Notes under the pieces: model-generated
What the model saw: the letters and a program-made list of their open reading frames with translations, nothing else
The model's database searches: none
What the model was told of the DNA's origin: nothing
In this document: piece by piece, positions 42,801-48,524 of the stretch
How the letters are laid out: every line of letters begins with the position of its first letter
Position numbering within the stretch: position 1 is the first letter of the stretch
Source of the DNA: Phycisphaerae bacterium
GTDB taxonomy: Bacteria; Planctomycetota; Phycisphaerae; Sedimentisphaerales; Anaerobacaceae
Length of the DNA: 64,000 bases
Assembly (NCBI GenBank): GCA_012744475.1
Contig: JAAYBV010000007.1
Location: 1 to 64,000 of the forward strand
Direction: 5' to 3'
Translations under genes and position numbers: made by a program

Positions 42801-43272
42801 CCGCAGTGTCACGCGCTCGAACGATCCGCTCGAGACTGCTGAGCTGTGGGGCACGATGAAGCTCGAAGCCAACGGCGTCCGCACCGTCCTGATGCACGCG
42901 CTGATGCACACCCAGGGCATCATCGCCCGCCCCTGGCAGAAAGGCCTCCAGCTCGGCGCCGCCCGCATCGCCTCTACGAGCGACGAGCGACCAGCGACGA
43001 GCGACGGCATCATCATTGTCGTTAAATCGGACCAGCCCTGGTCCGGCACGCTCTGCTTCGACCTCCCGCGCCATCGCGAATACCTGGGCTTCGCGCAAGA
43101 CTGGCCCCGCATGAACACCCTGCCCGAATGGTTCACCGTCGAGCCGGCTGTGAAATACACCGTCGAGGGCCTCGAAGCCGAGATCACCACCGCCGGCCGG
43201 TCCCTCCACAAGGGCCTGCCCCTGACCCTCGAACCGGGCCAGGAAAGGCACCTCCTCATCCGCCCCCTATAG
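39868..43272 (+). CDS. exported FAD-dependent oxidoreductase fused to a six-hairpin glycosidase-like domain
   Basis: A 1134-residue exported fusion. After the signal peptide, residues 30-165 form a beta-sandwich like a carbohydrate-binding domain (TYHVWVRTRDWVATW). The FAD_oxidored domain follows: VVVGGGMAGTCTAISAARLG near residue 200, then GGNNSSEVRVHLNG, and a late NVTNLFMAGRNISVTHVALG. From about residue 625 a helical alpha/alpha-barrel-like region follows (DWQNQQKIEVDYDELIFQAS, GCEIIGGLGLLYAVEV), as in glycosidases and lyases of the six-hairpin fold. The join lies at a GTGGCAGCCTCAAG repeat (41693-41724) encoding WQPQAKLGD. It probably acts on sugars outside the cell. The ATG follows CAGGAGAA. 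Confidence 0.8.
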   Translation: MIPACRPHIVLSIALLISVICPSAPARAALLLVEAESFDDPGGWVLDQQSMDQMGSPYLLAHGFGVPVADAVMTVALPTPGTYHVWVRTRDWVATWNAPGAPGRFQLLVDGKPLVTTFGTEGAKWHWQDGGAVEIPAATARLALHDLTGFEGRCDAIVLSSDMGFVPPEEGDAMSAFRRKALGLPDQAEDAGRFDLVVVGGGMAGTCTAISAARLGLQVALVQNRPVLGGNNSSEVRVHLNGQINLPPYPRLGDVVRELDSGKQGNAQPASYYDDERKLRAVRAEPNIHLFLNTHAYKVEKQGDRIVAILARELTTSRELRFSAPLFADCTGDGTIGYLAGADWRMGRESKAETGESMAPETPDRMTMGASVQWYSAKTDQPSPFPDCPWALEFSEASCQNATRGDWDWESGLNNDQITDIEHIRDHTFRAIYGNWAFQKNHSRDKARYANLKLDWVAYIAGKRESRRLLGDVILQQQDVQEFREFPDAFVTTTWSIDLHYPAPKNTEHFPGMEFRTICVQPDIKPYPIPYRCLYSRNVTNLFMAGRNISVTHVALGTIRVMRTGGMMGELVGMAASLATEHDTTPRGVYANHLDELKTLATKGVGKGVWQPQAKLGDGAPAQVTDAVEQARRSAQIAGYALSKVQRWLHEKALPVIDPQTGLYPADGKWNYRDTAADCYPFLCWAAFVVDKVALDGPVRDVLHAEQKLCNHLDRIPTPYDWQNQQKIEVDYDELIFQASEYVKDGLIAIVEVTGRDEWFDRMLAIEEDIWKHARYDTPYGRIPSKNIEVNGDNLQSLVRLYTMTGREEFLTWAERLADYYFDQPDFVPTRLRDHGCEIIGGLGLLYAVEVQQNRPKARVYEARLKHVFDTILAKGCNDDGMMYNHLTARDGGNGKLSDGWGYNYVGYLCYDMALGRPVYRTKVERTLKNLTKPAYDNYNWEGNYSIDGFADSIEGAIYLLNRVPVEEGFAWVDREMARSVTRSNDPLETAELWGTMKLEANGVRTVLMHALMHTQGIIARPWQKGLQLGAARIASTSDERPATSDGIIIVVKSDQPWSGTLCFDLPRHREYLGFAQDWPRMNTLPEWFTVEPAVKYTVEGLEAEITTAGRSLHKGLPLTLEPGQERHLLIRPL
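41693..41724. repeat. half GTGGCAGCCTCAAG repeat at the fusion joint
   Basis: GTGGCAGCCTCAAG, four bases, then GCTTGGGGATGG, equal to the left half of the palindromes at 16973 and 51500. It is in frame and lies exactly between the oxidoreductase and the glycosidase-like domains. Confidence 0.75.
42972..43005. repeat. GCGACGAGCGACCA short tandem repeat
   Basis: Tandem variants of GAGCGAC within the coding region, encoding TSDERPATSDG. It looks like an insertion in a loop between two beta strands of the C-terminal domain. Confidence 0.5.
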
Positions 43273-43336
43273 GGCGTGTCGTGCGTCCCACGAGGTGCTA
43301 TCGGCATTTGGCAGGCAGGGCCCTCACCGAGGCACC

Positions 43337-43537
43337 GCACGCGACTTTGTCATTCCGACCGGAGCAAGGCGCAGTGGAGGAATCTGGCACCGCATGGGCT
43401 ATCCTCTGCGGCCCGCGCCGGCGTTCGAGACAGAGTCGGTTGTCAGCAGTTCGAAGAGGGCCTGCACACAGGCCGGGCGACCCACCCGTTCACGGCCGGA
43501 TCTCTCCACTCCGCTTCGCTCCGGTCGAGATGACAAA
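43337..43537. repeat. TTTGTCATTCCGA-family repeat between genes
   Basis: CACGCGACTTTGTCATTCCG opens and CGGTCGAGATGACAAAC closes the element, with the centre GGAATC...GGCCGGATC shared with other copies. It is the longest copy here. It fills about half of the 442-base gap 43273-43714; the rest holds a promoter and no gene. Confidence 0.7.
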
Positions 43538-43638
43538 CAGAGGACCAGTCGCTTCCAGAAGCGATATTCAGCAGTGTTGTGGGAATCTGCCACCATTTGC
43601 CGACCGCGTCCCGGGACGTACAGCTTATAACATGCCGC

Positions 43639-43667
43639 TGGACATACCCCGGCCGATCTGCTACAAT
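43639..43667 (+). promoter_or_regulatory. promoter of the beta-helix protein
   Basis: TGGACA at 43639-43644 and TACAAT at 43662-43667 with a 17-base spacer. The start would be near 43674, 40 bases before the ATG at 43715. Confidence 0.6.
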
Positions 43668-43714
43668 CGTTCCCAGACTGGAACGGTTGAAGATGCTGTC
43701 GAGGGAGCACAACC

Positions 43715-46375
43715 ATGCGGAGGATAGTCCAGCAAATCGCGTTCGTCGCGGCGTGTCTGCTCGCCGCCGTCACCCCTGCCACCGCCCAGCGCACCGTCTA
43801 CGTCGATAACGATGGACCTGCCGACTTCGCCACGATTCAGGCGGCTATCGACGCCGCGTCGGATGGCGACACGATCCTCATCGCCTCGGGCACCTATACA
43901 GGCGACGGCAATCGCGACATCGACTTCAAGGGCAAGGCCATCACCGTAGAAGGCCGAGATGGTCCGGAGACTTGCATTGTCGACGCTGGCGGACGGCAGT
44001 ACGTCAACAATCCGGAGGCTGAACCGGAACTTCATCGGGGATTCTATTTCCACAGGGGCGAAGACGCCAACTCGATGGTCCGGGGCTTGACCATTACCGG
44101 TGGGTATTTGCGTTGGGATGGTGGGGGCGGCATCTGCTGCGAGGGCGCAAGTCCCCAGATTATCACCTGTGTCGTGACGGCCAACGTGGCCCGCTGGGGC
44201 GGTGGTATAGCGATAACCGATTCGAATGCGGTGATCGTCGATTGCACAATCTCGGATAACATGGCCTCCTTCTACCCCTGGAACAGGACCGGGGGCGGCT
44301 CCGCTGGCGGGATCTCCATGGCCGGTGGAAATGTGACCATGCTCAATTGTCTTATCGTGGGCAACTTCGCCAGCGATGATGGCGGCGGCATCCGCACTGG
44401 TCGATGCGATTTCGTCCTCCGCAACTGCACGATCAGCGAGAATCGGGCACGCTCTCGGGGGGCAGGCCTGTACTGCGCGAGCGAGTCGTCAAATACCGGC
44501 ATGCTTGACAACTGTATCCTGTGGGCCAACAAAAGCGTGAATGGCTACTCCAACGAAATCGGCTTTCTCGGCGGCATTCTGGGGTCGCCTCATCTGGAGT
44601 TGAACCATTCCGTCGTACAAGACCACGGAGATCATCTTGCCACCAGGATATACGGCACCTGGACAGGGACCGATCCATGCTTTGTCCGACCAGGCTACTG
44701 GGACCCGAACGGAACTCCAGGCCGATTGGACGATTTCTGGGTCGATGGAGATTTCCATCTCAGGAGCCAGGCCGGTCGTTGGGACCAGGAGACTGAGAGT
44801 TGGGTCCAGGATGATGTCACCAGCGCTTGCATCGACGCCGGCGATCCGTGTTCTGCTATGAGCGATGAGCCCTTCCCTAACGGTGGCGTCATCAATCTGG
44901 GCGCTTATGGCGGAACTGCCGAAGCGAGCAAATCGTATCCGGGTATCACCCGAGTGCTGTACGTGGACGACGACATCGCCACTGGCGGTGATGGCTCATC
45001 CTGGTCCAGCGCCTACCGGTATCTACAGGACGCCCTGGCTCAGGCAAGTCTCTGGGAGGGCCCTGTCGAGATCCGCGTGGCTCAAGGCCGCTACACCCCG
45101 GACCAGGGGGCTTTCGTCACACTCGGGGATCGCGAAGCCGTATTCCAAATGGCAGGAAGGATGACACTCCTTGGCGCCTACGGCGGTGCGATGGCACCCG
45201 ACCCGAACGAAAGAAATGTCGATCGGCATGAGACGGTGCTCAGCGGTGATTTGGAGAACAACGACGAGCCCACAATGCTGCCGCTCAATCTGCCCGCGGA
45301 TTCTTCCCGAGCCGACAACAGTCATAGCATCATAGCAATGACAGGATCCGAACTGTTCCCTTGCGTCTTGGACGGATTCAGGGTCGATTCGGCAGGAGAA
45401 TCCGCCGCCCTCTCTATCAGCCTCTTCTATCCATCGATCAAGAACTGCGCCTTCATCAACAACGTAGCTGGCGCCGTCACTGTAGACCTCCTTGATGGTG
45501 GACATCCTCACTTTGTCAATTGCCGGTTCTTGCGGAACACCGCCCCCGACGGCGCTGCCATCTACACCAGTGGCGGAACGCGAGAGCCAAGCCCGACCAG
45601 GTTTACTCTAAGAGAATGCACTTTCACGGACAACCGCGCCGTCGAGTCTGGCGGAGCGATCGTTCTGCGCACGTACAAAACATCTTCCCTTCAGGACTGT
45701 GTGTTCTTGCGAAATTCAGCGCGTTTGGGGGGTGCTGTCTTCCTCGCATCAGAGGAAACAGCCAACATGGCCAACTGCCTTCTTGCCGGCAATTGGGCGG
45801 CGAAATCTGGCGGCGGCGTATACCTTGAAGGAACGCAGTTGAATGCCAAATCCTGCACCTTCGCAGACAATCGAGCAACGACAGGGAGAGCCGTGGCAAG
45901 TCCGTATGCCATCGGCTCATCCGCCGCTAGTATTGCGGCCGTTGGCTTAATCGTTCGAGATGGGGGAGACGAACTATCGAATGTTCACCACTTAGTGAGC
46001 AGACGGTACGGTATGGACGGGAATGTTGCCTTCAGCGACGTTGACGGAGGCATGGCTGGCGAAGGGAACATCGATGTCGATCCCCTGTTTGCCAATCCTG
46101 GGTATTGGGATGCGAATGGGACGCCGGACGATCCGGGCGACGACTTCTTCGTCGTCGGGGACTACCATCTCAAGAGCCAGGCTGGGCGATGGGATCCGAA
46201 CAGTGCGAGTTGGGTGGCAGACGATGTCACCAGTCCCTGTATCGACGCGGGCGACCCGAACAGTCCCATTGGCGACGAGCCGGAGCCCAACGGCGGGATC
46301 ATCAACATGGGCGTCTACGGCGGCACCACCGAAGCGAGCAAGTCTGGCTCCGGCGTTGGCACCACCTTGGATTAG
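43715..46375 (+). CDS. exported parallel beta-helix protein with duplicated halves
   Basis: An 886-residue exported protein. The signal peptide is RRIVQQIAFVAACLLAAVTP. YVDNDGPADFATIQAAIDAA then DGDTILIASGTY is the opening of pectate-lyase-like right-handed helices; many short NC-containing rungs follow (LNCLIVGNFASDDGGGI, LRNCTISENRA). The protein is built of two halves, each ending in the same block: CIDAGDPxS, then EPxPNGGxINxGxYGGTxEA, at about residues 385-420 and 845-875. Such proteins bind or cleave polysaccharides; no catalytic residues can be assigned. The ATG follows GAGGGAG. Confidence 0.83.
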   Translation: MRRIVQQIAFVAACLLAAVTPATAQRTVYVDNDGPADFATIQAAIDAASDGDTILIASGTYTGDGNRDIDFKGKAITVEGRDGPETCIVDAGGRQYVNNPEAEPELHRGFYFHRGEDANSMVRGLTITGGYLRWDGGGGICCEGASPQIITCVVTANVARWGGGIAITDSNAVIVDCTISDNMASFYPWNRTGGGSAGGISMAGGNVTMLNCLIVGNFASDDGGGIRTGRCDFVLRNCTISENRARSRGAGLYCASESSNTGMLDNCILWANKSVNGYSNEIGFLGGILGSPHLELNHSVVQDHGDHLATRIYGTWTGTDPCFVRPGYWDPNGTPGRLDDFWVDGDFHLRSQAGRWDQETESWVQDDVTSACIDAGDPCSAMSDEPFPNGGVINLGAYGGTAEASKSYPGITRVLYVDDDIATGGDGSSWSSAYRYLQDALAQASLWEGPVEIRVAQGRYTPDQGAFVTLGDREAVFQMAGRMTLLGAYGGAMAPDPNERNVDRHETVLSGDLENNDEPTMLPLNLPADSSRADNSHSIIAMTGSELFPCVLDGFRVDSAGESAALSISLFYPSIKNCAFINNVAGAVTVDLLDGGHPHFVNCRFLRNTAPDGAAIYTSGGTREPSPTRFTLRECTFTDNRAVESGGAIVLRTYKTSSLQDCVFLRNSARLGGAVFLASEETANMANCLLAGNWAAKSGGGVYLEGTQLNAKSCTFADNRATTGRAVASPYAIGSSAASIAAVGLIVRDGGDELSNVHHLVSRRYGMDGNVAFSDVDGGMAGEGNIDVDPLFANPGYWDANGTPDDPGDDFFVVGDYHLKSQAGRWDPNSASWVADDVTSPCIDAGDPNSPIGDEPEPNGGIINMGVYGGTTEASKSGSGVGTTLD

Positions 46376-46386
46376 CAGCACAGCAC

Positions 46387-46470
46387 GTTTGTAGTGATGC
46401 CGTAAGGCATTATGATCTATGCCCCTTCGGCATTGCTCAGGGCAGGCTCTTGCGAGCACACTACGAACGG
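46387..46470. repeat. GTTTGTAGTG inverted repeat
   Basis: GTTTGTAGTG at 46387-46396 is nearly the inverse of CACTACGAAC near 46460. A second small palindrome, TGCCGTAAGGCA, lies inside. It precedes the terminase gene. Confidence 0.55.
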
Positions 46471-46525
46471 GGTCTGCGCCATCTCCGAATGACAATCCAC
46501 AAACCTTTCTTTGGAGGAATCTCCG

Positions 46526-48094
46526 ATGACCGAGACGATGTATCCCTGCGCTGACGCAGGGGCGAATCATGATTCGCCCGCGCTGACCAAGGCCAGGAAT
46601 GTCTACGAAACGCTGCGACGCACCCGGCCGCGATCGAGACACGACTTGAAGAACTACGTGAAGGTGTTCCTCGGAATCGACGTGCCGGACGTGCGCATCT
46701 GCCCCGACCACAGCAGCCCGATGGACTACCTCTGGCACAGCTTCTCCATTGATGATCGATTATTGATGAAGGATGATTCAAACCATCTGTCTTCCGCCTC
46801 CAATGATCCATCATCAATAATCAATCATCAATCCGGAGACGCCGTCGTCTGGGCCAATCGTGGCGGGGGCAAGACGGAGCTGGCGGCGGTCGCGACGCTG
46901 CTCGACTGCCTGTTCAAGCGCGGCTGCCAGATCCGCATCCTGGGCGGCTCGGGCGAGCAGTCCAGCCGGATGTACGAGTACCTCACCGCGTTCCTGCAAC
47001 GAGGCTTCGCAAGCGCGCTGGAGGGCCCGATCCGCAAAGGCGGCTGCCGCTTCGCCAACGGCGCTGCCGTCGAGGTGCTGACGCAGTCGGCCACCAGCGT
47101 GCGAGGCCAGCACGTGCAGAAGCTGCGCTGCGACGAGGTCGAGCTGTTCGACGAGGACGTGTTCGCAGCCGCCAAGTTCACCACGCTCAGTAAGCAGAAC
47201 CTCACCGCGGGCATCGAGCTGATCAGCACCATGCACCGGCCCTACGGAATCATGCAGCGCGAGGTCGCCGCCGCGACGAAGACGGGCGTACCGGTGTTCA
47301 AGTGGTGCCTGTGGGAGACGATCGAGAAGTGCACAGGCCGCAACTGCTCGCAGTGCCCTCTGTGGTCCGACTGCCGGGGCAAGGCGAAGCACGCGGCAGG
47401 CTACCTGCGGATCGACGACTGCATCGCGCAGATGCGCCGCAGCAGCCGCTCCGGCTGGGAGGCGGAGATGCTCTGTATCCGGCCCTCGCTCGAGAACGTC
47501 GTCTTCAGCGAGTTCGACCCGACCGTTCACGTCAAGCCGGTGGATTACAGTCCCAACCTGCCTCTGTACCGCACGCTGGACTTCGGTTTCGTCAATCCGT
47601 TCGTGTGCCTGTGGATTCAGGTCGATCAGGACGGGATGGTTCGCGTGACCGACGAATACGTCCGCAGCCGGGCGACGATCGACGCCCATGCCAACGAAAT
47701 GAAGACGCGCACGCCCTGCCCGGAGGAGCGAGTGGCTGCGACGTTCTGCGATCCGGCGGGCGCCGCCGCCGGCGACATCACCGGAACCAGCGTCGTGCGA
47801 GAGTTGCGCGGCCTCGGGATCGTGACGCGCTACCGCCGGAGCGGCATCGTCGAAGGGATCGAGCTGATCCGCCGGGCCATCCGCTCCGGCGACGGCCGCA
47901 GTTCGCTCGTGGTCTCGCCCCGCTGCTGCCGCCTGATCGAGGCGTTGCAGTGCTACCACTACCCCGACGACGGTCCCGCCGCATCCAGCGAGCTGCCCCT
48001 CAAAGACGGCGTCCACGACCACCCCATCGACGCCCTGCGCTACTTCTTCGCCAACCATCAGCACCCCCGCCAAGCCACCACCCGCCGGTATTGA
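46526..48094 (+). CDS. phage terminase large subunit (TerL), intact
   Basis: A 522-residue DNA-packaging motor and nuclease. Walker A ANRGGGKT is at residues 110-117 and Walker B CDEVEL at 202-207. The RNase-H-like nuclease acids are in TLDFGFVNP (Asp352), FCDPAG (Asp409) and HDHPIDALRYFF (Asp502). A Cys cluster (269, 274, 277, 283) in CTGRNCSQCPLWSDC may bind zinc or iron. Residues about 75-103, between the fold start and Walker A, are encoded by an AT-rich hairpin insertion, and residues 11-20 by a GGGGCGAAT palindrome. It has no portal, capsid or protease gene beside it. The ATG at 46526 follows GGAGG. Confidence 0.88.
   Translation: MTETMYPCADAGANHDSPALTKARNVYETLRRTRPRSRHDLKNYVKVFLGIDVPDVRICPDHSSPMDYLWHSFSIDDRLLMKDDSNHLSSASNDPSSIINHQSGDAVVWANRGGGKTELAAVATLLDCLFKRGCQIRILGGSGEQSSRMYEYLTAFLQRGFASALEGPIRKGGCRFANGAAVEVLTQSATSVRGQHVQKLRCDEVELFDEDVFAAAKFTTLSKQNLTAGIELISTMHRPYGIMQREVAAATKTGVPVFKWCLWETIEKCTGRNCSQCPLWSDCRGKAKHAAGYLRIDDCIAQMRRSSRSGWEAEMLCIRPSLENVVFSEFDPTVHVKPVDYSPNLPLYRTLDFGFVNPFVCLWIQVDQDGMVRVTDEYVRSRATIDAHANEMKTRTPCPEERVAATFCDPAGAAAGDITGTSVVRELRGLGIVTRYRRSGIVEGIELIRRAIRSGDGRSSLVVSPRCCRLIEALQCYHYPDDGPAASSELPLKDGVHDHPIDALRYFFANHQHPRQATTRRY
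46556..46582. repeat. GGGGCGAAT palindrome in TerL gene
   Basis: GCAGGGGCGAATCATGATTC then GCCC, near-identical in its core to the copy at 4600. It is read in frame as GANHDSPAL near the N-terminus of TerL. Confidence 0.75.
46748..46832. repeat. AT-rich hairpin insertion inside TerL gene
   Basis: The 31 bases at 46748-46778 match the inverse of 46802-46832 at 28 positions, around a 23-base loop. The arms are AT-rich (ATTGATGATCGATTATTGAT) in an otherwise GC-rich gene. It is in frame and adds about 28 residues rich in Ser, Asp and Asn before Walker A. Confidence 0.8.
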
Positions 48095-48222
48095 CCTGCA
48101 GGGGCGGCGTCCGCGCCGAGCGTCCGTGAAAGCATCCTGCCACACACGCCTCTCTACGCCTAAGATGGGCCTTGCCCTCTAAATTGAACGGACACCAAGC
48201 CAGAGGTCGGTGACAAATTGTG

Positions 48223-48252
48223 TTGCATTCGACCGGCGGGCATGTGTAGAAT
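48223..48252 (+). promoter_or_regulatory. candidate promoter of the LamG protein
   Basis: TTGCAT at 48223-48228 and TAGAAT at 48247-48252, 18 bases apart. It would make a leader of about 265 bases. Confidence 0.45.
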
Positions 48253-48259
48253 TGATTTC

Positions 48260-48524
48260 CTGGAGGTATCCTCACGGGTATTTCCTTCCAGACCTGTGAG
48301 GTGATGAAGGAGGTTGGGGCCGCACCCCAAAGGCGGAAGCAGTGACGCGGAGTCCTTCAGTGAATCGGTCGTGGGTGACAGAGTCCGACGCAGCATCCGG
48401 CCGCGCCAGCGGTGCGCGCCGGCCACCCACTACACCCAGAGGCATTCGCTCGACCGGTGCGCATCGGTCGAATCACGCGAGCACAGGAATCATCGTCCTG
48501 GAACTTCTGTGAAGGAGGATTGAC
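48260..48524 (+). other. long structured leader or gap before LamG gene
   Basis: No gene is seen in 48095-48524. Past the promoter there are several pairs: CCTCAC with GTGAGG (48271-48304 region), TTGGGG with CCCCAA near 48313-48331, and others rich in GC. I could not match it to a known riboswitch. It may be a regulatory leader, or simply GC-rich spacer. The end carries GAAGGAGG. Confidence 0.35.

Noticed and set aside
41290-43251. Minus-strand open frame of 653 codons
   Set aside because: Antisense to the FAD-glycosidase fusion, whose motifs are clear.
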